A DNA stretch of 64,000 nucleotides from Acidobacteriota bacterium (GTDB taxonomy: Bacteria > Acidobacteriota > Terriglobia > Acidiferrales > UBA7541), in the NCBI GenBank assembly GCA_013289825.1, contig JABCZF010000006.1, positions 1 through 64,000 of the forward strand. Direction: 5' to 3'. A model generated the notes under the pieces. That model made no database searches. It was not told the origin of the DNA and saw nothing but the letters and a program-made list of their open reading frames with translations. Below, in pieces: positions 1-9,355 of the stretch. Made by a program: the position numbers and the translations under genes. Positions within the stretch are counted from its first letter, which is position 1; each line of letters opens with the position of its first letter.

Positions 1-155
1 CGGAAGCCTTTACAGTCGCGTTCAAGCTCCGGGATCGTCACACTCACGTCGATGACATTGTCCGGACGTACGGGCAGTACTTAAATGCTCTGACTGTGGT
101 AGTTTCCGCTTTGGATAAGCAAGTTCCCAAGCAGGAGTGGCATCGAGCCGGCTAA
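1..155 (+). CDS. C-terminal fragment of an unidentified protein
   Basis: An open frame (codons begin at base 3) enters from the left edge and stops with TAA at 153-155, giving the last 50 residues of a protein whose start lies outside the window. The tail is hydrophilic, with an aromatic stretch RTYGQYLNAL and an end KQEWHRAG. I do not recognise the family. It ends 33 bases before lemA and reads in the same direction, so the two could share a transcript. Only the open frame and the spacing support it. Confidence 0.45.
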   Translation, partial: EAFTVAFKLRDRHTHVDDIVRTYGQYLNALTVVVSALDKQVPKQEWHRAG

Positions 156-188
156 GCCGGTTCCTGATTTGTTGCGGAGGCAAGCGTC

Positions 189-788
189 ATGAAAATAGGT
201 CTGATTATTTTGGTCGTTCTTGTCATCGTCGCGTTGCTTGTGGGCAGCTCGTTTATCTCGCGGCGAAATCAAATGGCCATCCAGCGCGAGGCAGTCAATG
301 CTGCATGGGCGCAGGTAGACGTCGTACTACAGCGCCGCGCCGATTTGATTCCCAATCTCGTCGAGACGGTCAAGGGTTTCGCTCAGCACGAAGAAGAAGT
401 CTTCGGGGAGATCGCCAAAGCCCGTTCCGGCTATCTGAACGCCACCACACCCGCGGACAAAATCGCTGCGAATAGCCAACTCGAGGCGTCTCTCGCGAAA
501 GTTTTGGTGCTCACAGAAAACTATCCTCAGCTCAAGTCCAATGAGAATTTCCTCCGTCTCCAGGATGAACTGGCCGGAACGGAAAACCGTATCGCCGTCG
601 AGCGCCGCCGCTACAACGAAACCGTTCAGGACTACAACACCTATATAGCTCTCTTTCCGAACAGCCTGATCGCCGGTATGAGCGGCTTCACCCGCAACGA
701 CGCCTACTTCAAAACCGAACCCGGCGCGCGCCAAGCCCCCAAAGTAAATTTCAACACCGCACCAGCTCCCGCGCCGGCTAAACCGTAG
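189..788 (+). CDS. lemA: LemA family membrane protein
   Basis: LemA family protein of 199 residues, a normal length. Residues about 4-23 form one hydrophobic N-terminal membrane helix. The helical core carries family signatures: an AWAQVDVVLQRRADLIPNLV segment near residue 39, LQDELAGTENRIAVERRRYN near residue 125, and the FPNSLIA motif near residue 157. The C-terminal tail is rich in Ala and Pro and probably flexible. A GGAGG ribosome binding site lies 8 bases before ATG. LemA proteins are envelope-associated and their exact role is unsettled; the usual TPM-domain partner is not seen downstream, where the next gene is convergent. Family assignment is firm, function is not. Confidence 0.93.
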   Translation: MKIGLIILVVLVIVALLVGSSFISRRNQMAIQREAVNAAWAQVDVVLQRRADLIPNLVETVKGFAQHEEEVFGEIAKARSGYLNATTPADKIAANSQLEASLAKVLVLTENYPQLKSNENFLRLQDELAGTENRIAVERRRYNETVQDYNTYIALFPNSLIAGMSGFTRNDAYFKTEPGARQAPKVNFNTAPAPAPAKP

Positions 789-845
789 CCCGCGCCGACG
801 CGTGCGCGCTTGCTGAACGGGCCGCCCTCGGGCGACCCGTCCTTG

Positions 846-1292
846 CTAAAGGTGAAATTCCGACCGGATGAAGTCTTTGATTCCTGCGCTCCCTGTCAGT
901 CGCAAACATACCAACTTCCCTTGATTCTCCAGATCCATGTGAAAATCAAAAAACGGGCAGCACTTGCTCTCGGCAACGACCCATTCGGCCACCTCCGCAA
1001 TCGTAACTTTGTCCGGGAGGTACTGAAACTCGTAGCCTTTTTCTGTCTCGATCGTTTCGTTCCTGGCCGCGAGCAGCTTCTCCGTCAACTCTTTGTGGCG
1101 CGCTCTTTCCTCGATAGCGAGCGCTTTGATGTTGCAGTAGAACTTTCCATCCACGCGGATCCTGGCAGCATCCTTTCCGTCCTGTTCACGAAAACCGTGA
1201 CCCGCGGCTATTCCGGCGATCGTTAGACCCAGCGCAGCTACCGCAATTCTCCTGCTGGTTCCTTCGATCCGCTGCTTCCATTCCTTGTTCAT
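846..1292 (-). CDS. CCPFF-motif protein, MerR-linked, probable metal or thiol handling
   Basis: Small protein of about 148 residues. Its start is taken at the ATG preceded by AGGATGAG; a longer in-frame start at 1325 lies inside the promoter region. Residues about 15-35 are hydrophobic after SRR, resembling a membrane anchor or signal. The C-terminal half has EWVVAESKCCPFFDF followed by a CLRLTGSAG strand, a cysteine-pair motif I know from small proteins often encoded beside MerR regulators. It is divergent from a MerR gene, and a promoter of MerR type faces it. A metal or thiol-stress role is inferred from context only; the reaction, if any, is unknown. Confidence 0.7.
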   Translation of the reverse strand: MNKEWKQRIEGTSRRIAVAALGLTIAGIAAGHGFREQDGKDAARIRVDGKFYCNIKALAIEERARHKELTEKLLAARNETIETEKGYEFQYLPDKVTIAEVAEWVVAESKCCPFFDFHMDLENQGKLVCLRLTGSAGIKDFIRSEFHL

Positions 1293-1330
1293 CTCATCCT
1301 CCAATATTGATTTGCCACGTCCCATCTGAA

Positions 1331-1361
1331 ATGCTAAAAGTTAAAGCTGACTTTAAGTCAA
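1331..1361 (-). promoter_or_regulatory. MerR-type promoter with 19-bp spacer and dyad operator
   Basis: On the minus strand, TTGACT (plus 1356-1361) and TAGCAT (plus 1331-1336) are separated by 19 bp, the overlong spacer typical of promoters activated by MerR proteins through DNA distortion. Inside the spacer, TTAAAG and CTTTAA (plus 1341-1346 and 1351-1356) form a perfect inverted repeat around 4 bp. The promoter would transcribe the divergent CCPFF gene with a leader of about 30 bases. Regulation by the adjacent MerR protein is inferred. Confidence 0.7.
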
Positions 1362-1429
1362 GCACTGATTCTCGCCTACCGGCTTCCATCGCTGACTCTG
1401 TCTCAGCTTTCGAGGCCAGGAGCACGGAA

Positions 1430-1888
1430 ATGAAAATCGGAGAACTCGCCGCACGGGCTGACCTCGCGCCCTCGGCCATCCGCTACTACGAAAAGGTGGG
1501 TTTGCTCGCGTCAGCCGAGCGTATCAATGGCCAGCGCCGCTATTCCAGCGACGCTCTGGACCGCGTCCTGCTTATCCGCGTCGCGGGAGAGATGGACTTC
1601 ACCCTGTCGGAGATCAAGCTGTTCCTCAACGGCTTCCACAAAAACACTCCGGTCTCAGCGCGCTGGCGAAAACTCACCTCTCGCAAAATTGCCGAATTGC
1701 AGCAGCGCCTCCGCTCGACGCGCCGTCTCCTCAACTACCTTGAGCGCCTACGGCATTGCCGCTGTGTTGAGCTCCATCCATGCGTCACGGCCCTCAGTCT
1801 CAGCCCGCGACTCCGCGCCCTCCGCGATTCCCGCCGCAATGTTCCCAGTTCGTCACGGGTTCGCCGCATCGCCCGGACCGATCCATGA
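1430..1888 (+). CDS. MerR family transcriptional regulator
   Basis: About 152 residues starting at ATG 1430 with MKIGELA, the usual start of the winged-helix DNA-binding domain; SAIRYYEKVGLL and QRRYSSDALDRV follow as expected. A long dimerisation helix (about residues 80-115) leads to HCRCVELHPC, a Cys-x-Cys-x5-Cys cluster where MerR proteins bind their effector. SoxR has four cysteines there (C-x2-C-x-C-x5-C); the first is absent, so a 2Fe-2S SoxR is unlikely and a metal or other thiol signal is more plausible. The last 35 residues are Arg/Ser rich and unlike typical MerR tails, so the true end may have been altered by a frameshift. It is divergent from the CCPFF gene across a MerR-type promoter. 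Confidence 0.88.
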   Translation: MKIGELAARADLAPSAIRYYEKVGLLASAERINGQRRYSSDALDRVLLIRVAGEMDFTLSEIKLFLNGFHKNTPVSARWRKLTSRKIAELQQRLRSTRRLLNYLERLRHCRCVELHPCVTALSLSPRLRALRDSRRNVPSSSRVRRIARTDP

Positions 1889-2094
1889 ACCCAGCTAAAT
1901 CGTCGGCAAGGTTTGCCGGAGCAGTCGATCTCCATCAGTTCGCCGGTCTTCGTGGGACCCGCTGGCCGCAATCGACTGCTAGCGAACAAGCCCAGGAACT
2001 AGCCCTGATCCTGGCGGGCACCGGCGCCGCCCCCACTCTGCTACTCCTGCCTGCCACACGGCACATGCAACTTTCGATCTCATCCCGCGGTCGC

Positions 2095-2165
2095 CAGTCG
2101 CAAGTCACCAGTCACGCCATGCCGATCACCAGGCACGAGCCTCGAGTCACGAGTCACCAAGCACC
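2095..2165 (+). repeat. AGTCAC short direct repeats between merR and xseA
   Basis: The 289-base gap between the MerR gene and xseA holds no convincing gene. Its last part carries AGTCAC four times (2103, 2110, 2145, 2152) with related CCAGTCG and CACGAG words. Such simple tandem-like words are common in intergenic DNA of this group. No regulatory role can be read from it. Confidence 0.55.
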
Positions 2166-2177
2166 GAGCACCTCCTG

Positions 2178-3539
2178 ATGAGCCAGCTCACCTTCAACCT
2201 CCAGCCCACCCGCCGCGCGCTCACCGTCAGTGAGCTGACGGCCCGCATCCGCGATCTGCTGGGCAAGAATTTCACGGACATCTGGGTCGAAGGCGAAATC
2301 TCCAACTGCCGCGAAGCCCAGTCCGGCCACATCTACTTCACGCTCAAGGACGACCGCTCCCAGGTCCGCTGCGTCTTTTTCAAACAGCAGCAGCGGGGCA
2401 TCAGGTTCCGTCCCGAGGACGGCCTGCACGTCACCGTTCGCGGTTCGATCAGCGTCTACGAAGCCCGCGGTGAATACCAGATTTACGTGGAGAACCTTGA
2501 ACCCGTCGGCCTCGGCGCCTTGCAACTTGCTTTTGAACAACTCAAAAAGCGTCTCGAAGCGGAAGGACTGTTTGCCGCCGAACGCAAAAAGCCGCTGCCA
2601 ATGCTCCCCAGCCGCATTGGCTTGATCACCTCTCCGCGCGGAGCTGCGGTGCGGGACGTCGTTCGCATCCTGCGACGCCGTTTTCCCAACGTGCACTTGA
2701 TGGTTTATCCCGTGCGCGTGCAGGGGGAAGGCGCCGCCGCGGAAATCGTCAAAGCGCTGAAATTTTTCAATCAGAAAAAACTCGTGGATGTCTTGATTCT
2801 TGCGCGCGGCGGCGGTTCCATGGAGGATTTGTGGGTCTTTAACGAAGAATCTCTTGCCCGCGCCATCGCGGCTTCCGAGATTCCCGTCATCTCCGGCGTG
2901 GGCCACGAAACCGATTTTACCGTCGCCGATTTTGTCGCCGACGTTCGCGCCTCCACTCCCTCCGCTGCCGCTGAGCTAGTCGTCCAGACGCGCCGCGAAT
3001 TCGATAGGCGTGTTGCCGATTTGCGTGACACGCTCGCCAGCCTGGTCCGTTACCGTCTCCTGGATTTAAGCAAGCGCGTCCACGAACTTTCCGCGCGTCG
3101 CGGCTTCCGCCGTCCCCTCGATCTCCTCCGCCAGCAGCGCCAGCGCGCCGATGAAATGACGTCGCGCCTAGCGTTGGGACTGCGCGCGCGCCTCGAACAA
3201 TCGCGCAAACGCTTCACCGCGCTGCAGCTGCGAATCGCCACGTTCGATTTTCGCGTGAAAATTTCCGCGTTCCGTCTGCGCCTCGAAAAATGCAGCGCCG
3301 ATCTAGGCGTCCGCGCCGAAGGCCTTCTGCGCACCAAACGCGAACGCCTGGAGCGCCTTGCTCTCCAGCTCCACGAACGCAGTCCTTTGAAAGTCCTGGA
3401 ACGCGGCTACGCCATCGCCAGCGACGCCCGCGGCAACCTCCTCCGCGACGCCGCCCAAGTGCAACTCGGCGACGCCGTCTCTATCCAACTCCACCGCGGC
3501 CGCCTCAGCACTGAAGTGAAAAAAAAGGAAGGATCATGA
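2178..3539 (+). CDS. xseA: Exodeoxyribonuclease VII large subunit
   Basis: 453 residues, normal for XseA. The protein degrades single-stranded DNA to short oligonucleotides as a complex of one large and several small (XseB) subunits. An N-terminal OB fold (about residues 15-110) includes FTDIWVEGEISNCREAQSGH; the catalytic core begins at RIGLITSPRGAAVRDV (about 145) and includes LILARGGGSMEDLW and GVGHETDFTVADFVAD. A coiled-coil region (about 265-390) rich in Arg, Glu and Leu follows, as expected for XseB binding. No xseB gene follows: the next gene is convergent, so the small subunit must be encoded elsewhere. No clear ribosome binding site precedes the ATG. Confidence 0.96.
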   Translation: MSQLTFNLQPTRRALTVSELTARIRDLLGKNFTDIWVEGEISNCREAQSGHIYFTLKDDRSQVRCVFFKQQQRGIRFRPEDGLHVTVRGSISVYEARGEYQIYVENLEPVGLGALQLAFEQLKKRLEAEGLFAAERKKPLPMLPSRIGLITSPRGAAVRDVVRILRRRFPNVHLMVYPVRVQGEGAAAEIVKALKFFNQKKLVDVLILARGGGSMEDLWVFNEESLARAIAASEIPVISGVGHETDFTVADFVADVRASTPSAAAELVVQTRREFDRRVADLRDTLASLVRYRLLDLSKRVHELSARRGFRRPLDLLRQQRQRADEMTSRLALGLRARLEQSRKRFTALQLRIATFDFRVKISAFRLRLEKCSADLGVRAEGLLRTKRERLERLALQLHERSPLKVLERGYAIASDARGNLLRDAAQVQLGDAVSIQLHRGRLSTEVKKKEGS

Positions 3540-3562
3540 AGGTGCTGCCCTGGTGCGGCAGT

Positions 3563-4432
3563 CTATTGTGGCTGCGGCGCCACTCGTTTTTGTTTGATCT
3601 CTTTGATCTTGTCGAGCCATTCATCAGCGACGGCAGTCAGTTCCGCTCGCTCACTTTCGTAGGCAACCGCATCCGCCTTACGACGGTAGAGTAAACTCAG
3701 ATACGCCATCGCATCGTCATAATCTGCGCGCAACTCTATCGCGTGTTTCAAAGACTCGATGCCCTCAACGATAACAGTGCCATATTCCTGCCTGTACTGT
3801 TCACGAAGGCTCGCAGGGAGCGAGTCGGCCGCTCCCAGTTGTTCATCTCCACGAGCGTGCTGGTTGAACCCAGCTCGCAGTTCCCGGTCGGCGAGAAAGG
3901 ACAACGTCCAATCGATGACACCCACCCAGTAATAGGGCTCGGGATCCTGCGGTCGAAGCGTGATGTGTTCCCGATGGAAGGACTTCGATTCCGCGAATTT
4001 GTCCGCATCGAAGGGCTGACCGGCCATTTGGAAGAGAAGCGATCCGATTCCATCGATGGCCGTGACATTGCCCGGCTGAATCCTCAACAGTTCCCGAAAC
4101 TCTGCGATCGCGGCTTCACCTTTTTTCCGGTTTTCCTCCGAGGGAGCCCCGGGAATGTATTGCGAAGCATAGCTGGTTGCGAGATACAGCCGCGCGTCAA
4201 TGAGTTTGGGATCCCCTTGCTTGGCGTGGCTGAACTGTTGTATGGCTTCTTCATACTGGCCGTTCTTGAAGGCCTGTACGCCCCCAAGCAACACTTCTCG
4301 CGCCTGAATCTGCGCCTGCGTTTGAGGATCTGGATTTTGCCTGGCGAGGTTCCCATGGGGCGGGACAAAAAAAGCAGCAACGACGCAAGTGAGGCAGACA
4401 AGCGAATACACACAAACACGCATGATCGACAT
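3563..4432 (-). CDS. Secreted TPR-repeat protein
   Basis: 289 residues, starting at an ATG with AGGAG six bases upstream. Residues 1-30 form a signal peptide (RVCVYSLVCLTCVVAAFF). The rest is helical with tetratricopeptide units: one around AFKNGQYEEAIQQFSHAKQGDP, one around AEFRELLRIQPGNVTAIDGIG, one near ESLKHAIELRADYDDAMAYL. TPR domains are protein-interaction scaffolds; the partner is unknown. The gene lies 33 bases downstream of lepA on the same strand and could be read from its transcript. It converges on xseA with a 23-base gap holding a weak 5-bp hairpin. Confidence 0.8.
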   Translation of the reverse strand: MSIMRVCVYSLVCLTCVVAAFFVPPHGNLARQNPDPQTQAQIQAREVLLGGVQAFKNGQYEEAIQQFSHAKQGDPKLIDARLYLATSYASQYIPGAPSEENRKKGEAAIAEFRELLRIQPGNVTAIDGIGSLLFQMAGQPFDADKFAESKSFHREHITLRPQDPEPYYWVGVIDWTLSFLADRELRAGFNQHARGDEQLGAADSLPASLREQYRQEYGTVIVEGIESLKHAIELRADYDDAMAYLSLLYRRKADAVAYESERAELTAVADEWLDKIKEIKQKRVAPQPQ

Positions 4433-4465
4433 GAATGGCTCCTGTTGACCCTGCGAAGCTCCATG

Positions 4466-6277
4466 CTAGTCGTCGTCGGAGGAGGACGCAACTTTAAGCA
4501 CTGCGAGAAAGGCTTCCTGCGGAATATCCACCTGGCCGACGCGCTTCATACGGCGCTTGCCTTCTTTTTGCTTTTCGAGGAGCTTGCGCTTGCGGGAAAT
4601 GTCCCCGCCGTAGCACTTGGCGAGCACATTTTTGCGGATGGCCGCCACCGTTTCGCGCGCGATAACCCGGCTGCCAATGGCCGCCTGGATGGGCACTTCA
4701 AACATTTGGCGCGGAATCAGCTTACGCAGGCGCGTCACCAATTCGCGGCCGCGTTCCGCCGCGAATTCACGATGGATGATCAGCGCCAGCGCATCCACCG
4801 GTTCCCCGGCCACGAGTACATCCAATTTGATCAGATCGGATTCGCTGTACCCGGCAAGATGGTAGTCGAGCGAAGCATAGCCGCGTGAAACGCTCTTCAG
4901 GCGGTCGTAAAAGTCGAGCACGATTTCATTGAGCGGCAGCTCGTAGGTGAGCATTACGCGGGTCGGCGACAGGTATTCGAAATTTTTCTGCGTCCCGCGC
5001 TTTTCCTGGCAGAGCTGGAGAATTCCGCCGACGGACTCTTCGTTGGTGATGATCATCGCTGTGATGATCGGCTCTTCGATTTTTTCAATGTCGCTGGGAT
5101 TTGGAAATTTTGCCGGGCTGTCGACTTCGATGACTTCTCCGGTAACGCGCGTGATCCGGTAACGCACGCTGGGAGCCGTGGTAATGAGGTTGATTCCGAA
5201 CTCGCGTTCCAGCCGTTCCTGCACGATCTCCATGTGCAGCAAGCCGAGAAAGCCGCAGCGAAATCCGAAGCCGAGCGCCACGGAGTTTTCCGGCTCGTAA
5301 AAAAATGCGGCGTCGTTCAACTGCAGTTTGCCAAGGGCGTCGCGCAACGGCTCGTAGTCATCCGCGAGGACGGGAAACAGCCCGGCGAAAACCATCGGTT
5401 TGATGGCCTCAAATCCGGGAAGCGGCGCAGCGGGCCGATTCGCTTCCGTGACGGTATCGCCCATACGGGCGTCCGCCACGCGCTTGATGTTTGCGACAAT
5501 GAAGCCCACGTCACCCGCGCCGAGTTCCTCGAGCGCGATGGGTTTTGGAGTGAGCGTGCCGAGCGTTTCGACTTCGTAGACTTCGTTGCTGTAGCAAAGC
5601 CGGATTTTCGTGTGCTTGGTGACGCGCCCTTCCATCACCCGTACCAGGACCACGGCTCCGCGGTAAATGTCGAACCACGAATCGAAAATCAGCGCCTGCA
5701 GCGGATTTTCCGAGCTGCCTTTCGGCGCAGGAATGCGTTTCACAATCGCTTCGAGAACCTCGTCCACACCGAGTCCGCTCTTCGCGCTGATCAGCAAAGC
5801 GTCCCCGGCGGGAATCGCAAGGACGCTTTCAATTTGTTCCCTAACGAAATCGGTCTGCGCGGCAGGCAAATCAATTTTGTTGATCACCGGAACGATCGTC
5901 AAATTATTGCCTGCGGCGAGAAAAGTATTCGCGACAGTTTGCGCTTCGACGCCCTGGCTGGCATCGACCACCAGCAAAGCGCCTTCGCACGCAGAGAGCG
6001 CCCGCGAAACTTCGTAGGAAAAATCCACATGTCCCGGCGTATCGATCAAATTGAGCTGGTACGTGATTCCGTCTTTCGCGGTGTAATGCAGGCGGATGCT
6101 CTTCGCTTTGATGGTGATGCCGCGCTCGCGCTCAAGATCCATCGAGTCGAGCACCTGTTCATGCATTTCGCGTTGCGTGAGCGCGCCGGTCATCTCGAGC
6201 AGTCGGTCCGCGAGCGTGGACTTGCCATGATCGATGTGCGCGATGATACAAAAATTGCGTATGAACTTCGGGTCCAT
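4466..6277 (-). CDS. lepA: Elongation factor 4 (LepA), ribosome back-translocase GTPase
   Basis: 603 residues, full length. The G domain motifs are all present: AHIDHGKST (P-loop), RGITIKA (switch I), DTPGHVDF (G3), NKIDLP (G4) and SAKSG (G5). Domain II follows from about residue 190, an EF-G-like domain III/V region includes [20 protein letters not shown], and the LepA-specific C-terminal domain ends with [20 protein letters not shown] and the typical [11 protein letters not shown]. It acts on ribosomes in the cytoplasm, rescuing or remodelling stalled translocation states. The secreted TPR gene follows on the same strand. Confidence 0.97.
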   Translation of the reverse strand: MDPKFIRNFCIIAHIDHGKSTLADRLLEMTGALTQREMHEQVLDSMDLERERGITIKAKSIRLHYTAKDGITYQLNLIDTPGHVDFSYEVSRALSACEGALLVVDASQGVEAQTVANTFLAAGNNLTIVPVINKIDLPAAQTDFVREQIESVLAIPAGDALLISAKSGLGVDEVLEAIVKRIPAPKGSSENPLQALIFDSWFDIYRGAVVLVRVMEGRVTKHTKIRLCYSNEVYEVETLGTLTPKPIALEELGAGDVGFIVANIKRVADARMGDTVTEANRPAAPLPGFEAIKPMVFAGLFPVLADDYEPLRDALGKLQLNDAAFFYEPENSVALGFGFRCGFLGLLHMEIVQERLEREFGINLITTAPSVRYRITRVTGEVIEVDSPAKFPNPSDIEKIEEPIITAMIITNEESVGGILQLCQEKRGTQKNFEYLSPTRVMLTYELPLNEIVLDFYDRLKSVSRGYASLDYHLAGYSESDLIKLDVLVAGEPVDALALIIHREFAAERGRELVTRLRKLIPRQMFEVPIQAAIGSRVIARETVAAIRKNVLAKCYGGDISRKRKLLEKQKEGKRRMKRVGQVDIPQEAFLAVLKVASSSDDD

Positions 6278-6673
6278 TCGGGTCTGCTACCGCCTGTAGT
6301 TTTTTGCCAGTTGGGTTATCGACGGCGGGCTACCGCTCCGGGGCAGGGAAGCCACGCGTCGCTCGAAACCATGCCGGGTAATCATTCAGTTTGCCACAAA
6401 TCACAGCGTGGCGCAGCCCGTTCGCCGGGTTACTCTTTCTGGGCGGCGCGCGCCGCGAGCTGCCCGTTCTCCGAGTCCCTTCGGCGCGTCCGCGGCACAT
6501 TCTTAGCGCCGTACTCTGCCGTGCTACATACTGCATCATCATATCGCGGGAGTTTTGCCCGCCTTGAGCTGGCGGTATATAGTTGAACGAGGGCGTTCGC
6601 ACCTCGCCCTGCGCACGACCTGGCACAAGATTTTCTAGTCAGCCGACAGGCAAAGCAAAGGCAACCCGGACGG
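6278..6673 (+). promoter_or_regulatory. Gap between divergent lepA and the TPR-GAF gene, with candidate promoter
   Basis: No credible gene lies in this 396-base divergent gap. A possible sigma-70 promoter for the right-hand gene is TTGCCC (6555-6560), 17 bp, TATAGT (6578-6583), giving a leader of about 85 bases. I see no operator palindrome. The promoter call rests on hexamers alone. Confidence 0.35.
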
Positions 6674-9268
6674 ATGGCCGCAGACGTCAGCAAGCATTTG
6701 GACCGCGCCAAGCGATTCCTTGAAAAGAACCGCGTCGAGGACGCCATCGAAGCCTATCTGGCGGTGCTCGATGACGCGCCGCAGCACCAGGAAGCGACGC
6801 AGGCGCTGGGAGATCTTTACGCGCGCATGGATCAACCAGAGCGCGCCGCCGTTTATTACGGGCTCCTTTTCGATTTGCTGATCGATCCGCGCGACGAAAC
6901 CAAAGCCCTGGCTATCTATAATCGTTTTCTGCGCAGCGGGACCACTCCGCAGCCGCCGGAGCGCATCGCCCGCTACGCATTCCTGCAGCAAAAACAGAAT
7001 CACCCTGAAGAAGCGATCGATCAGTACACCAAGGCCGGGGAATTATTTGCAGGCGTGGGACGCCATGAAGACGCGCTTTTTTGCTGGGAGCGAATCGCGC
7101 AGCTGGATCCGGAGAGTCTCATCCGGCAGCTGCGGCTGGCCGAAGCGGCAGAGAGCATCGGAAAGAGCGCACTGGCGGCGCGGACTTTTCTGCGGGCCGG
7201 GCAGCTTGCATCGGCGGGGGGCGCCGAGGCGGATGCACTCAAGCTGTTCGGCCGGGCTTACAACCTTGCGCCGCAAGAGCGGAGCGTCGCGCTGCTCTAC
7301 GCGCAGGCCAAGCTGCGCAGCGATGGAGCCGCGGAAGCCGCCACACTTCTCGAACCGTTCGCAGGAACAGAGAGCGATGCGGTCTTTCTCGAGACGTTCG
7401 GCGACGCCCTGATACGCGGCGGGAATCTCGACCGGGCGCGCGAGATTCTCGAAAAGTTGCTGCGTGAAAAAAACGCCGGCGCAGAGCGGCTTTTCGAACT
7501 TGCCGATGCCTATGCGTCCTCCGCGCAGACCATGAAAGGCGTGGACGTGCTGCAGGCCCTGAAACGGCGCATGTTCGCGGACAAACGCCAAAATGATTTC
7601 GCCACGCAGTTAGACGCTATCGCCGCAAAACACCCGCACTCGCAAGCCATGATGGAGTTCTGGGCCACCGTTTACAACGAGCTGAACCGCGAATCACAGT
7701 ATTTTGAAATTCTCGTAAAACTGTTCGATGTGTATTTCAATGCCGGCGATTTCCGAAAGGCGTGCGATTCCCTCGAGCGGCTGGTGGATATCGATGCCTA
7801 CGACTACCGGAATCAAGAGCGGCTGGATAAGCTTCGCGGACACGTTGACGAAGTGTTTTTGAGACGAGTGGGAGGCCGAGTGGCAAAGTCCATGGGCCCG
7901 GGCACGGTGCCGCCGCCTGGCGCCGGAGTGGGAGCAAGCGTCTCTCAGGGCCCGCCAAACACGGAAGAAGGGCGGCATGCGCAGGCCCTCGAAGATCTGA
8001 TCGTACAAACAGAAATCTTCCTGCAGTATTCCTTACAGGCGAAGGCGCTCGAACGGTTGCAAAAGATCGCGATCATGTTTCCCGGAGAAGAAGAGCGCAA
8101 CGCGCGTTTGCAAAATCTCTATCAGATGGCGAATTGGTGGCCACCTGGCGCGGCGAAACCCAACGAAGAGGTCGCTGCGCCTCCCGCGCCTCCACCGGCG
8201 CCCGTCGTCGAGGCGCAGCCGGTGCAAGTGACCACGCGGACGGGGGTGTACAGCGCGGAGACGCTGCGCGATCTGTCCAAGATTTCCGAAATCAACCAAA
8301 AGATTTTCCGACAACAGACGCCGCGGGCCATGCTGAACACAGCCGTGAGCGAAGTGGGATCTCACCTGCGCGTTACGCGGTGTATCGCCGTCGTTGGCGC
8401 ACCCGGCCGGCCTCCAGAGATGTCCGCGGAGTTTTGCAGCCAGACGAGCAAGCCCGCACCGGGAGCGCAGGTGGTTCTGCTGCTCGCGCAGATGGAGAAG
8501 GCCGAACCGGATGAGCTGGGCGGTTTGGTGGTCGACGCCACGGAAGGATCGATTCTCAGCGAGCTAGGTCTAGCGACGGCGCTGGGCGTGATGATTACAG
8601 ATAAAGAAACGCAAGCGCCTGCGGGAATGTTGATTGTAGGACAGGCTGAGCCGCATAAGTGGAAGCCGAACGAGGCCTATTTTTTGCAGGCGATTGGCGA
8701 TCAGATGCTGATGAGCGTGAGCCACACGCGGCTGCGCTCACTGGTGCGCCGCATGGGTGTTTCCGATGAACGCACGGGCTTGCTCAGCCGCAGCTCATAC
8801 CAGAGCTGCCTGCTGACGGAAGCGGACCGGGCGCGCAGCCAGGGGACGCCGCTGGCGCTTGCTATTTTGCAAATCGACCGCGGCGCGGAAATACTCCGGC
8901 AGCAGGGTGAATCGCCACTGGAGCGTTTTTTGGAGCAGCTGGCGCGTTCACTCCAGCCGATCGTGCGGCAGAACGACGTGGCGGTGAAATACACATCGTG
9001 GTCGCTGGCGTTTATTTTGCCGGACACGACACTTGCCGGGGCGCAGAATCTTGCCGATAAATTGCGCCGCGCAGCTTCAGGGTTGCGGCCGCCCTGGGAC
9101 ACGACGCAAATCACGCTGAGCGCGGGGATCGTCGAAGCGGTGGCAAAGCACGAATACGACAGCGAAGATATCGTGACGGATTTGATCAATCGCGCGGAAT
9201 TCAGCGTGGAAGAAGCCCGCAAAAAAGGCGGGGATACCGTCGTGACGCTGGATACGCCGAAGGTCTGA
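6674..9268 (+). CDS. TPR-GAF protein with degenerate GGDEF domain
   Basis: 864 residues, cytoplasmic (no signal or membrane helix). Residues 1-400 are tetratricopeptide repeats starting with AKRFLEKNRVEDAIEAYLAVL. A second helical block near 435-485 is followed by a Pro/Ala/Val linker. A GAF-like sensor domain spans about 545-690, and the C-terminal 150 residues have the fold pattern of a diguanylate cyclase: DERTGLLSRSSYQSCL, then LALAILQIDR, then AFILPDTTLAGAQNLADKLR. Where GG(D/E)EF should stand the sequence reads YTSWSLAFILP, so the active site is lost and c-di-GMP synthesis is not expected. It may bind nucleotide or act as a scaffold. Signal and partner are unknown. Confidence 0.85.
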   Translation: MAADVSKHLDRAKRFLEKNRVEDAIEAYLAVLDDAPQHQEATQALGDLYARMDQPERAAVYYGLLFDLLIDPRDETKALAIYNRFLRSGTTPQPPERIARYAFLQQKQNHPEEAIDQYTKAGELFAGVGRHEDALFCWERIAQLDPESLIRQLRLAEAAESIGKSALAARTFLRAGQLASAGGAEADALKLFGRAYNLAPQERSVALLYAQAKLRSDGAAEAATLLEPFAGTESDAVFLETFGDALIRGGNLDRAREILEKLLREKNAGAERLFELADAYASSAQTMKGVDVLQALKRRMFADKRQNDFATQLDAIAAKHPHSQAMMEFWATVYNELNRESQYFEILVKLFDVYFNAGDFRKACDSLERLVDIDAYDYRNQERLDKLRGHVDEVFLRRVGGRVAKSMGPGTVPPPGAGVGASVSQGPPNTEEGRHAQALEDLIVQTEIFLQYSLQAKALERLQKIAIMFPGEEERNARLQNLYQMANWWPPGAAKPNEEVAAPPAPPPAPVVEAQPVQVTTRTGVYSAETLRDLSKISEINQKIFRQQTPRAMLNTAVSEVGSHLRVTRCIAVVGAPGRPPEMSAEFCSQTSKPAPGAQVVLLLAQMEKAEPDELGGLVVDATEGSILSELGLATALGVMITDKETQAPAGMLIVGQAEPHKWKPNEAYFLQAIGDQMLMSVSHTRLRSLVRRMGVSDERTGLLSRSSYQSCLLTEADRARSQGTPLALAILQIDRGAEILRQQGESPLERFLEQLARSLQPIVRQNDVAVKYTSWSLAFILPDTTLAGAQNLADKLRRAASGLRPPWDTTQITLSAGIVEAVAKHEYDSEDIVTDLINRAEFSVEEARKKGGDTVVTLDTPKV

Positions 9269-9355
9269 TTCCGCGCCACGCAAAGCGCAATCCGTGGCTC
9301 GACTACCTTGGCGGTGTCAGTTAGACGAATCGCGAGTCCGAATAATCGCGCCGAT

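Noticed and set aside
1430..1888. SoxR identity for the MerR regulator
   Set aside because: Only three of the four cluster cysteines are present in the C-terminal motif.
2154..2906. Long open frame on the minus strand opposite xseA
   Set aside because: It mirrors the xseA frame in a high-GC region, has no ribosome binding site, and its residues show no family pattern.
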